Source: JAKIVR01 sp035933635 (GTDB taxonomy: Archaea > Thermoplasmatota > Thermoplasmata > Lutacidiplasmatales > UBA184). Taken from it: 64,000 nucleotides of DNA. The notes under the pieces are model-generated. The model did no database searches. It was not told the DNA's origin and saw nothing but the letters and a program-made list of their open reading frames with translations. The translations under genes and the position numbers were made by a program. This document shows, in pieces, positions 42,143 through 49,675 of the stretch. Position 1 is the stretch's first letter, and each line of letters starts with the position of its first letter. The stretch is taken from contig DASYYY010000038.1 of NCBI GenBank assembly GCA_035933635.1, positions 18,897-82,896 of the forward strand, given 5' to 3'.

Positions 42143-43552
42143 CTAACCGACGGCTCCGGTCATCTCGAGCTGGATGAGCCGGTTGAGCTCGAGGGCGTAG
42201 TCGATCGGGAGCTCCTTGGAGAACTCCGCGAGGAACCCCATCAGGATCAGGTGGATGGCGTCGGACTCGTTGAGCCCGCGGCTCATCAGGTAGAAGATCT
42301 GCTCCTCGCCGATCTTCCCCACCACGGCCTCGTGGGTGATGGTCGCGTCCTCCTCGTGGATCTCGTTGTAGGGGTAGGTGTCCGAGCGGCTCTCGTCGTC
42401 CGGCAGCAACGCGTCGCAACGGACCGCCGCCTTGACGCCCGTCGCGCCCTTGGCCACGTGCAACAGGCCGCGGTAGCTCGTCTGGCCCCCGCGGATCGCG
42501 ATGGACTTCGAGACGATCTTGCTCGAGGTGTCCGGGGCGGAGTGGACGGCCTTGGCGCCGCTGTCGATGATCTGGCCGCCGGAGGCGAAGGCGACCGAGA
42601 GGATGTCGGCCCGGGCCCGGCGCCCGCGGAGGTAGACCGACGGGTACTTCATCGTGATCTTGCTGCCGAGGTTGCCGTCGACCCACTCGACGAGGGCATC
42701 CTCCTGCGCCACGGCACGCTTGGTGACGAGGTTGTAGACGTTCTTCGACCAGTTCTGGATCGTGGTGTAGCGGACCTTGGCGCTCGGTTCCGCCATCACT
42801 TCGACGACGGCCGCGTGGAGCGAGTCGGTCGAGTAGACCGGTGCCGTACAGCCCTCGACGTAGTGGACCTTAGCCCCCTTGTCGGCGATGATGAGCGTCC
42901 GCTCGAACTGTCCGACCGACTTCGCGTTGATGCGGAAGTACGCCTGGAGGGGGATGCCGGCGTCCACGCCGGGCGGGACGTAGACGAAGCTGCCGCCCGA
43001 CCAGACCGCGCTGTTCAGCGCGGAGAACTTGTTGTCGTTGTAGGGGACGATCTTGCCGAAGTACTTGCGGACGATGTCGGAGTGCTCCCGCACCGCCGTG
43101 TCGGTGTCGGTGAAGAGGACGCCCTTCTGTGTGAGGTCCTCACGGATCTTGTGGTAGACGGTGCCGCTGTCGTACTGCGCGCCCACCCCCCCGAAGAAGT
43201 CCCGCTCGGCCTTCGGGATGCCGAGCTTGTCGAAGGTGTTCTTGATGTCCGCCGGGAGGTCCTCCCACCGGCGCTTGGTCTCGCCTTCGGCGAGCGGGTT
43301 GGCGTAGTAGGTGTAGGCGTCGAAGTCGATCTCCTCCAGGCTCGGGCCCCAGTCGGGCATCGGGCGCTGGAGGAAGTGCTCGAACGCGCGGAGCCGGTAC
43401 TCGCGCATCCAGTCGGGCTCGTTCTTGAGGTCGGAGATCTTCTCGACGATCTCGCGCGAGAGCCCCCGGGGGGTCCGGACCTTGTAGGTCTCGGGGTCCT
43501 TGAAGTCGTAGCGGGTGTAGTCGAGCGGCTGGAACTCCGCGGTTTGCGCCAT
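42143..43552 (-). CDS. sufB: SufB, Fe-S scaffold subunit
   Basis: A 469-residue SufB with the family landmarks: GVGAQYDSGTVYHKIREDL, NKFSALNSAVWSGGSFVYVP, VEGCTAPVYS, VQ/IQNWSKNVYNLVTKRA, HSAPDTSSKIVSKSIA, CDALLPDDESRSDTYP, and EEQIFYLMSRGL. It assembles clusters on the SufBC2D complex. It has its own TATA (minus AATTTAAATACC, 43583-43594) and a GAGGT site 5 nt before the ATG, although it is the last gene of sufC-sufS-sufB. Confidence 0.93.
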   Translation of the reverse strand: MAQTAEFQPLDYTRYDFKDPETYKVRTPRGLSREIVEKISDLKNEPDWMREYRLRAFEHFLQRPMPDWGPSLEEIDFDAYTYYANPLAEGETKRRWEDLPADIKNTFDKLGIPKAERDFFGGVGAQYDSGTVYHKIREDLTQKGVLFTDTDTAVREHSDIVRKYFGKIVPYNDNKFSALNSAVWSGGSFVYVPPGVDAGIPLQAYFRINAKSVGQFERTLIIADKGAKVHYVEGCTAPVYSTDSLHAAVVEVMAEPSAKVRYTTIQNWSKNVYNLVTKRAVAQEDALVEWVDGNLGSKITMKYPSVYLRGRRARADILSVAFASGGQIIDSGAKAVHSAPDTSSKIVSKSIAIRGGQTSYRGLLHVAKGATGVKAAVRCDALLPDDESRSDTYPYNEIHEEDATITHEAVVGKIGEEQIFYLMSRGLNESDAIHLILMGFLAEFSKELPIDYALELNRLIQLEMTGAVG

Positions 43553-43581
43553 GGTCGACCTCGGGAAAATTCAGCACCCGT

Positions 43582-43595
43582 TGGTATTTAAATTG
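43582..43595 (-). promoter_or_regulatory. Internal TATA box for sufB
   Basis: Minus CAATTTAAATACCA about 35 nt before the sufB ATG, inside the 71-nt sufS-sufB gap. It suggests extra SufB expression independent of sufCS. Confidence 0.5.
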
Positions 43596-43623
43596 ACGGT
43601 GGGGTCGTCGGCGACAGACTACG

Positions 43624-44874
43624 TCAGGTGGCGGCGGTGGTCTTGCCCCGGGCGAACAGTTCTTCGACGTGGCCCAGGGCGTCGAACATCCGATCGAGCT
43701 CCTCGGGCAGTGTGTAGAGGTAACAACTCGCGCGGGCGAGGGCGGGCACGCCGAGCCGCTCCATGAGCGGCTGGGCGCAGTGGTGCCCGCTGCGGATGGC
43801 GATCCCTTCCGCGTCGAGGAGGCTCGCGATGTCGTGCGGGTGCACGCCGTCCAGTGCGAAGGAGAAGATGGCGTCCCGATCCTCACCCGGGGGCGGTCCG
43901 TAGACGCGGAGCCGGCCCTCGAACCGCTCGAGGGCTTCGCGGTGCGCGTGCTCGGTGAGCGAGCTTTCGTGGGCCTGGATCTCGTCCAACCCCACCCGCT
44001 GCAGGTAATCGATGGCCGCTCCGAGCCCGATGGCTCCTCCCACGTCCGGCGTGCCGGCCTCGAAACGCTGGGGTGGGTCGCGATAGCTGACGCGGTCCTT
44101 GTGCACTTCGCGGATCATCTCTCCGCCGCCCATGTAGGGGGGCAGGCGGCGCAGCAGCTCCGCGCGACCCCAGAGCACTCCGATCCCGGTGGGCCCGAGG
44201 AGCTTGTGGCCGGAGAAGGCGAGCAGGTCCGCGCCGAGGTCGCGCACGTCCACTGGACGGTGGGGGGCCGACTGGGCGGCGTCGACGATGACCGTCGCAC
44301 CCACCGCGTGGGCGCGCTCGGCCATCTCCTTCACCGGGTTCACCGTCCCGAGCACGTTGGAGACATGGGCGAGCGTGACGACCTTCGGGTGGGCTCCAAG
44401 GAGTTGGTCGTACTCGGTTTGGACGAGGCGTCCGTTCGCGTCGACATCCACGTAGTCGACGGCGCACCGTCCGGCGTCGCGGAGCATCAGCCAGGGCACG
44501 ATGTTGGAGTGGTGCTCGAGCAGGGTGGAGACCACGCGCGTGCCCGGACCCAGCACCGAGCGCCCCAGGCACGAGGCGGCGAGGTTGATCGATTCGGTCG
44601 TCCCCCGCGTGAAGATGATCTCGGAGGGGTCCTCGGCGTGAAGGAACCGGGCGACCCGCTCGCGGGCCTGCTCGAAAGCGTCGGTCGCCTCCTCGCTCAG
44701 CGCGTAGACACCCCGGTGGACGTTCGCGTTGCGCTCGCGATAGAACTCCGAGACCGCGTCGATGACCGCCTGCGGCTTCTGGGAGGTCGCGGCGGAGTCC
44801 AGGTAGGCAAGCGGGTGACCGTGAAAGACCCTCTGAAGGGTCGGGAAGTCCTGCCGGATCCGAGGTACATCCAT
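43624..44874 (-). CDS. sufS: Cysteine desulfurase SufS
   Basis: A 416-residue PLP enzyme (aminotransferase fold) that takes sulfur from cysteine. PLP lysine in AFSGHKLLGPTG, His/Asp in DAAQSAPHRPVDV, and the persulfide cysteine in IRSGHHCAQPLM, whose placement on a short loop is the group II (SufS) type. It supplies sulfur to SufU/SufB. Start ATG at 44874, 31 nt after the sufC stop. Confidence 0.92.
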   Translation of the reverse strand: MDVPRIRQDFPTLQRVFHGHPLAYLDSAATSQKPQAVIDAVSEFYRERNANVHRGVYALSEEATDAFEQARERVARFLHAEDPSEIIFTRGTTESINLAASCLGRSVLGPGTRVVSTLLEHHSNIVPWLMLRDAGRCAVDYVDVDANGRLVQTEYDQLLGAHPKVVTLAHVSNVLGTVNPVKEMAERAHAVGATVIVDAAQSAPHRPVDVRDLGADLLAFSGHKLLGPTGIGVLWGRAELLRRLPPYMGGGEMIREVHKDRVSYRDPPQRFEAGTPDVGGAIGLGAAIDYLQRVGLDEIQAHESSLTEHAHREALERFEGRLRVYGPPPGEDRDAIFSFALDGVHPHDIASLLDAEGIAIRSGHHCAQPLMERLGVPALARASCYLYTLPEELDRMFDALGHVEELFARGKTTAAT

Positions 44875-44904
44875 CGGCGTGCTCGGCGAGCGAGGGCGCG
44901 GGCG

Positions 44905-45681
44905 TCAGTTGCCCGCGACGACCCCCACTTTCACCCAGTCGTACCCCTTCGCCTCGAGCTCCTCGGCGAGCTCACGACCGCCCGAGAGGGCGACGGCGCC
45001 GTCGACCATGACGAACACGCGCTGCGGTTGGACGAACTTCAGGATCCGTTGGTAGTGCGTGATGACCAGGATGCCCACACCGGGGTGCTGGAGCTTGGCG
45101 ACGGTCTCGCCGACCGCCTTGACGGCGTCGATGTCCAGCCCCGAGTCCGGCTCGTCGAGGATGGCGAACACCGGGTTCAGCGTCGCCATCTGCAGCACCT
45201 CGGTCCGCTTCTTCTCCCCGCCGGAGAACCCCTCGTTGAGCGAGCGCTTGAGGAACGAGTCCTCCATCCCGAGATAGCCGAGGTGGGTGTTGAGGTCCAC
45301 GCCGAACTTCTCGGCGTCGGCGGTCTCCGCCGTATGGCGCTGCATGTAGGAGGTCCAGAGGAACTTCGACAACGATAGCCCGGAGACTTCCTGGGGGTAC
45401 TGGAACCCGAGGAACAGCCCGGCGCGGGCACGCTGGTCGACGCTCATCGCGAGCAGGTCCTTGCCGTCCAGGAGCACAGCCCCGCCGGTGACCTTGTACT
45501 TCGGGTGGCCCATGAGCGCGTAGGCCAACGTGCTCTTGCCCGAGCCGTTCGGACCCATCATCGCGGTCAGCTCCCCGCTCCTCAGCTCGAGGTTGACGCC
45601 CTTGAGGATCTCCTTGCCCGCGACCTCGACGCGGAGGTCCCGCACCTTGAGGGTGTGCGTGGGGCTCGCTGCGTTCGCCAT
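44905..45681 (-). CDS. sufC: SufC ATPase
   Basis: A 258-residue ABC-type ATPase with Walker A GPNGSGKSTLA, signature SGGEKKRTEVLQ and Walker B FAILDEPDSGLDIDA, the exact SufC variants. It powers the SufBC2D complex in cluster assembly. First gene of the minus-strand operon, with a TATA (minus CGTAAATAGCGG) 27-35 nt upstream that mirrors the promoter of the divergent regulator. Confidence 0.93.
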   Translation of the reverse strand: MANAASPTHTLKVRDLRVEVAGKEILKGVNLELRSGELTAMMGPNGSGKSTLAYALMGHPKYKVTGGAVLLDGKDLLAMSVDQRARAGLFLGFQYPQEVSGLSLSKFLWTSYMQRHTAETADAEKFGVDLNTHLGYLGMEDSFLKRSLNEGFSGGEKKRTEVLQMATLNPVFAILDEPDSGLDIDAVKAVGETVAKLQHPGVGILVITHYQRILKFVQPQRVFVMVDGAVALSGGRELAEELEAKGYDWVKVGVVAGN

Positions 45682-45706
45682 CGTCTACGGTCCGGACGAG
45701 CGGCGC

Positions 45707-45757
45707 CCGCTATTTACGCATTGCCCAGTGTGTAAACCCCGAAACCACAAATAGCGG
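45707..45757. promoter_or_regulatory. sufR: Mirrored divergent promoter between sufC and sufR
   Basis: CCGCTATTT (45707-45715) and AAATAGCGG (45749-45757) form a perfect 9-bp inverted repeat spaced by 33 nt. Each arm is the TATA region of the gene pointing away from it: sufC to the left, the SufR-like regulator to the right. The space between (TACGCATTGCCCAGTGTGTA and following bases) is where a shared operator would be. Confidence 0.6.
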
Positions 45758-45784
45758 CAAACCCGTCTCGGAGTCGAGGTGCGG

Positions 45785-46438
45785 ATGGAGCTCGTCGACG
45801 TTCGACCCGGGGAGGGGACCCGGGGCCGGATCATGGAGGAGCTCGCCGTGGCGCCACGGACCGCCAAGGACCTGGCCGAACGGTTCCACATCCAGGAGAG
45901 CGCCGCGCGCGGGCATCTCGAGCGGCTCGAAGAGCGGGGCCTGGTTACCCCGACCTTCCGTCGGGAGGGGGTCGGGCGTCCTCGCAAGCGCTACCAGTTG
46001 ACCGGAGCGGGCCAGGAGCTCTTCCCCAAGAAGTACGAGTTCCTCCTCGACTCCGTCATCGAGCAGATCGTCCAGCGGGAGGGCGAGGGCTACGTCTCGG
46101 CGCTCTTCGTCGGGGCGGCCAAGCAGATGGCCCAGACGATCGTCGGCGAGGTCCCGAAGAAGGCCCCCCGGCTGCAGCGGGCCCGGGCGCTCGCCGACGC
46201 GCTCAATAAGCTCGGATTCCGGGCCACCGTCGAGACCACCGCCGACGGCGGGCTCAAGATCGTTCGGAACAATTGCGTGTTCCGTCACAGCGCGCTCTCC
46301 CACGCCTACCTGCTGTGCGAGGTGTTCGACAAGCATCTGACCGAGCAGCTGCTGGGCAGCTCCGACCTCGATGTCGACCTGAAGGATTCGATCACCCGCG
46401 GTGGCATGCGGTGCACGCACCTCGTGCAGCTCCGGTAG
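45785..46438 (+). CDS. sufR: SufR-like Fe-S-sensing transcriptional regulator
   Basis: A 217-residue protein with an N-terminal winged helix (VAPRTAKDLAERFHIQESAA, then GHLERLEERGLVTPTF and the basic wing GVGRPRKRY) and a C-terminal domain carrying cysteines in NNCVFRHSAL, YLLCEVF and GMRCTHL, the arrangement by which SufR proteins hold a cluster. When Fe-S status is good it would repress suf genes; this follows from the cyanobacterial family. It is divergent from sufC through a mirrored promoter, so self-regulation is likely. GAGGTG precedes the ATG at 45785. Confidence 0.82.
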   Translation: MELVDVRPGEGTRGRIMEELAVAPRTAKDLAERFHIQESAARGHLERLEERGLVTPTFRREGVGRPRKRYQLTGAGQELFPKKYEFLLDSVIEQIVQREGEGYVSALFVGAAKQMAQTIVGEVPKKAPRLQRARALADALNKLGFRATVETTADGGLKIVRNNCVFRHSALSHAYLLCEVFDKHLTEQLLGSSDLDVDLKDSITRGGMRCTHLVQLR

Positions 46439-46514
46439 TGCTACCGGTCGCCCAACGGTCGAGTCAACCGTATTGCCCCGCCCGCGCCTAGGGGGTACCT
46501 CCCAGCGAGGGAGC

Positions 46515-47723
46515 ATGGAGATCGGTCAGGTCCCGCCCAAGCGCTTCGGCAGCTCCGCGGACCCTCCTGATGGCTCCGATGCCCGGGCGTTCAGCCCCGA
46601 GGAGCTTCGCCGGTACAGCCGCCACCTGATCCTGCCGGAGGTCGGGATCGCGGGGCAACGGAAACTTCGGGATTCCAAAGTCCTCCTCGTCGGGGCGGGC
46701 GGGCTCGGCTCGCCCACCGCGCTCTACCTCGCGGCCGCCGGGGTCGGGGAGCTCGGTCTCGTCGATTTCGACGTGGTCGACCCTTCCAATCTCCAGCGGC
46801 AGGTGCTGTACGGCTCCTCCGACGTGGGTCGCCCGAAGTTGGCAGCGGCCCAGCGAAGACTCCACGACCTAAACCCGAACGTGACCGTCACGCCGTTCGA
46901 GGAGCACCTGACCCGCGACAACGCGATGCGGATCCTGGAGCGCTTCGACGTGGTCGTGGATGGGACGGACAATTTCCCGACGCGCTACCTGGTCAATGAC
47001 GCGAGTGTACTGCTCGGCAAGCCCAACGTCTACGGCTCGATCTACCGGTTCGAGGGCCAGGCGACGGTCTTCGACGCGCGGCGGGGTCCGTGCTACCGTT
47101 GCCTGTATCCGGAGCCGCCTCCGCCGGGGATGGTACCGTCGTGCGCCGAGGGCGGCGTGCTCGGCGCGCTGCCTGGCATCATCGGCGTTATCCAGGCGAT
47201 CGAGACGGTCAAGCTCGTCGTGGGGCAGGGCGACCCGCTCGTCGGGCGTCTGCTGCTGTTCGACGCGCTGGCGATGCGGTTCCGCGAGGTCAAGCTCCGC
47301 AAGAACCCCGACTGCGTTCTCTGCGGCCCCAAGGCGACGCAGAAGGAGCTCATCGACTACCCTGCGTTCTGTGGAGTGGGGGCCGCCGACGACGCCGAGC
47401 GGGACCTCCCGACCGTCGAACCGACGGCGCTGGCCGCCGAGCTCCGCGGCTCCGACGCCCCCTTCCTGCTCGATGTCCGGGAGCCCGACGAATGGGAGAT
47501 CGCCCACCTCCCCGGCGCCACGCTGATCCCGCAGGACGAGCTGGCCGAACGGGTCGGCGAGGTCGCCCGGGCCCGCGACGTCGTCGTCTATTGCAAGTCC
47601 GGCGGGCGGTCCAGCCGGGCCACGCAGCTCCTGCTCGACATGGGATTCACTCGCGTACGCAATCTCCGTGGGGGCATCGACGCGTGGGCTCGAGAGGTCG
47701 ACCCTGCGATGCCGACCTACTGA
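46515..47723 (+). CDS. MoeB/ThiF-type adenylyltransferase fused to rhodanese (MoeZ-like)
   Basis: A 402-residue fusion. Residues 1-270 are an E1-like adenylyltransferase: LLVGAGGLGSPTALYLAAAG, DFDVVDPSNLQRQ, the catalytic Asp region DGTDNFPTRYLVND, and zinc cysteines CYRC and CVLC. Residues about 300-402 are a rhodanese domain with the active Cys in VVVYCKSGGRSSRA. It activates a ubiquitin-like sulfur carrier (ThiS/MoaD/SAMP) and hands over sulfur for thiamine, molybdopterin, tRNA thiolation or protein modification. No carrier gene is adjacent. The ATG at 46515 follows a GAGGGA site. Confidence 0.9.
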   Translation: MEIGQVPPKRFGSSADPPDGSDARAFSPEELRRYSRHLILPEVGIAGQRKLRDSKVLLVGAGGLGSPTALYLAAAGVGELGLVDFDVVDPSNLQRQVLYGSSDVGRPKLAAAQRRLHDLNPNVTVTPFEEHLTRDNAMRILERFDVVVDGTDNFPTRYLVNDASVLLGKPNVYGSIYRFEGQATVFDARRGPCYRCLYPEPPPPGMVPSCAEGGVLGALPGIIGVIQAIETVKLVVGQGDPLVGRLLLFDALAMRFREVKLRKNPDCVLCGPKATQKELIDYPAFCGVGAADDAERDLPTVEPTALAAELRGSDAPFLLDVREPDEWEIAHLPGATLIPQDELAERVGEVARARDVVVYCKSGGRSSRATQLLLDMGFTRVRNLRGGIDAWAREVDPAMPTY

Positions 47724-47741
47724 CGCCGCGCCCGGGCCCAG

Positions 47742-48290
47742 TCAAGCGACCGGCTCCATTTCCGGGGCATCGCCGCCGTTGACCGACCGGACCCGGCGCG
47801 AGAGCTCTTGCTGGAAGCCGTCCGGGTCGATGGGGGAGATGAAGACGGGGACGCCGTCGGCGGCGATGAGGAGGCCATCGCTTACCGTGTGGACGGTGTC
47901 GAAATTCCCCACCATCGGGCTCCAGACCCGCCCTCGCCAGCCCCACGTACCGAGGAAGCCGACGGCTCCCAGCGTCCGCAGGTTGGCGCGTTGGATCCGA
48001 CGGACCTGGTCGAGCTGGAGCGTACGCGAACCGAACAACCGCTGAGCCCTCAGGCTCCGATCGTCGATGCGGTATCGTGTGGTCGAATAGCGGGCCAGGT
48101 ACACCAGCAGGACCACGACGAGGAAGGGCGCCAGAAGGTCCGAGACCAGCCCCTCGTCGCCTCTGTAGTACACATAGAGCATCAGGACGATGAGCAGACT
48201 GTAGAGCCCTACGACCCCGAGCGACTGGGTCGCGGGCCGCACGAACACGCGCACGGGCGAAGCGGTGGTGGCGCTCGCCCCGGTAGGCAC
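47742..48290 (-). CDS. PH-like (bPH2) membrane protein
   Basis: A 182-residue protein with two N-terminal membrane helices (LGVVGLYSLLIVLMLYVYY and LLAPFLVVVLLVYLARY) followed by a bacterial pleckstrin-like domain: TRYRIDDRSLRAQRLFG, QLDQVRRIQRAN, then a hydrophobic strand and terminal helix (PDGFQQELSRRV). Function unknown; such proteins are common membrane-bound domains. The start is a GTG with TTATGAGG about 26 nt upstream (leaderless). Convergent with the MoeZ-like gene. Confidence 0.7.
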   Translation of the reverse strand: MPTGASATTASPVRVFVRPATQSLGVVGLYSLLIVLMLYVYYRGDEGLVSDLLAPFLVVVLLVYLARYSTTRYRIDDRSLRAQRLFGSRTLQLDQVRRIQRANLRTLGAVGFLGTWGWRGRVWSPMVGNFDTVHTVSDGLLIAADGVPVFISPIDPDGFQQELSRRVRSVNGGDAPEMEPVA

Positions 48291-48365
48291 GGAGTTGGGA
48301 GCGCCCTACTCCTCATAACGCCCCGCGCGGGGGACGCGCGCGCCATCGCCGCTCGGGCCCGGCCG

Positions 48366-49454
48366 CTAGTGGAACACCCAGGTGTACCCGTAGAAGAAGG
48401 CAACGAACTCGTGGTCGGCCGGGTCGTGGGCCAGTCCCGGGAACACGATCGTCATCAGAGTGGCGAAGGTCAGTTTCGAGGCGAACCTACCGCTGAGGAA
48501 GAACCGGGTGGCGTGGTGGTTGAAATTCCCGATCCCCCCGAGAATCATGATCTTGCTCGAGTCGGAGGCCACCCCGGCGCCGTACACGGCCCGAGGGAAG
48601 TGACCGGAGACGCTGCAGTAGTTGATCACCAGCGACCAGCGTCCTGAGACGAATCCCCAGACGTCGCGCATCGACGTCGTGCACGAAGGACGGAAGGCGT
48701 GGGAGAAGCCCCCCCAGAGGAACACGTAGCCGTCGGTGTAGTCGTAGACCATCTCGGCCCCCAGGCGGCGGGCGGGCGAGGCGATCGTGAGCTGGGTCCA
48801 GTTCCCGTTCAGGAACGTCCAAGTGTCGTTGAGGATCGCCGTCTGCGACTGTCCCCCGAAGAGGACGGTATAGTTGTCGTGGGGGTCGAAGGCCATGGAC
48901 GCGCCATACCGTGGCGCCGGCGAAACGCTCAGGAACCATTGGGTCCAGACGCCGCCCCGGAACGTCCAGGTATCCCCGAATTTCCCGGAGTGGTTGAACC
49001 CACCGAAGAGCAGGATGTAGCCGTCCTTCGCGTCGTAGACCATCGAGGCGTACGCCCGCGCCGGGGGGTGACTCGCGGGGAACAGCTGGGTCCACTTCCC
49101 CGCATGGAAGGTCCACGTGTCGGAGTAGAACATCGACGCGCTCGCGTACCCCCCGAAGAGCACGACGTAGTCGTCGGCGGCGTCGTAGGCCATCGCGGGG
49201 GCCTTGCGGAACGAAGGTCCGGGTCCGGAGCTGTTGGTGATGTTCGTCCAGTTTCCCCGGATCAAGATCCCCCCGTTCGAAAGGCCCGAGGCGGCCATTG
49301 GATAGGCTGCGGTCGCAACTGCAGCGACGGGGGCATGAGCAGTAACGGGCAGGCTGGAGGGAACATCCGGAGCCGAGCCGGTCAACCCTGGGACCAGCAG
49401 GATCAACACTCCCGCGAAGGCCAACCCGGCCAGCACAGCTCTTGGATGGCGCAT
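48366..49454 (-). CDS. Secreted kelch-repeat protein without anchor
   Basis: A 362-residue exported protein: a signal peptide (LAGLAFAGVLILLVPGLTG), then about six kelch repeats with hallmarks VVLFGGYASASMFYSDTWTF, ILLFGGFNHSGKFGDTWTF, TVLFGGQSQTAILNDTWTF, VFLWGGFSHAF and IMILGGIGNF. No C-terminal membrane segment, unlike the other two kelch proteins in the window. Likely released or bound to other surface proteins. Leaderless: minus GATTTAAGAA lies about 28 nt upstream of the ATG at 49454, with the shared palindrome 20-25 nt further upstream. Confidence 0.82.
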   Translation of the reverse strand: MRHPRAVLAGLAFAGVLILLVPGLTGSAPDVPSSLPVTAHAPVAAVATAAYPMAASGLSNGGILIRGNWTNITNSSGPGPSFRKAPAMAYDAADDYVVLFGGYASASMFYSDTWTFHAGKWTQLFPASHPPARAYASMVYDAKDGYILLFGGFNHSGKFGDTWTFRGGVWTQWFLSVSPAPRYGASMAFDPHDNYTVLFGGQSQTAILNDTWTFLNGNWTQLTIASPARRLGAEMVYDYTDGYVFLWGGFSHAFRPSCTTSMRDVWGFVSGRWSLVINYCSVSGHFPRAVYGAGVASDSSKIMILGGIGNFNHHATRFFLSGRFASKLTFATLMTIVFPGLAHDPADHEFVAFFYGYTWVFH

Positions 49455-49477
49455 GGCGCGCGGAGATTCCCCCCGGT

Positions 49478-49488
49478 TCTTAAATCTC
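49478..49488 (-). promoter_or_regulatory. TATA box of the secreted kelch gene
   Basis: Minus GAGATTTAAGA about 28 nt before the ATG at 49454. Confidence 0.5.
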
Positions 49489-49502
49489 CTGTATGCAAAC
49501 AG

Positions 49503-49516
49503 ATGGATGCGCATCC
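49503..49516. promoter_or_regulatory. Palindromic element shared with two other loci
   Basis: ATGGATGCGCATCC, identical to 14 bases of the 14907-14922 palindrome, about 20 nt upstream of the TATA box of the secreted kelch gene. Candidate operator. Confidence 0.5.
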
Positions 49517-49675
49517 TCTTCGGTGGCCGAGGGAATGGAGAGTGGACATCGACCGCCGAGGTTCGGTTCGGAGCCTCTAGGTCGCTGAACTTGGTGCGGG
49601 CAGGACGAACCGTGGTGTTCCCGTAGGGGAATGGAATCGTCCGGGCGGGCGTTCGTGGAAGGGTCGATCCTCGGA

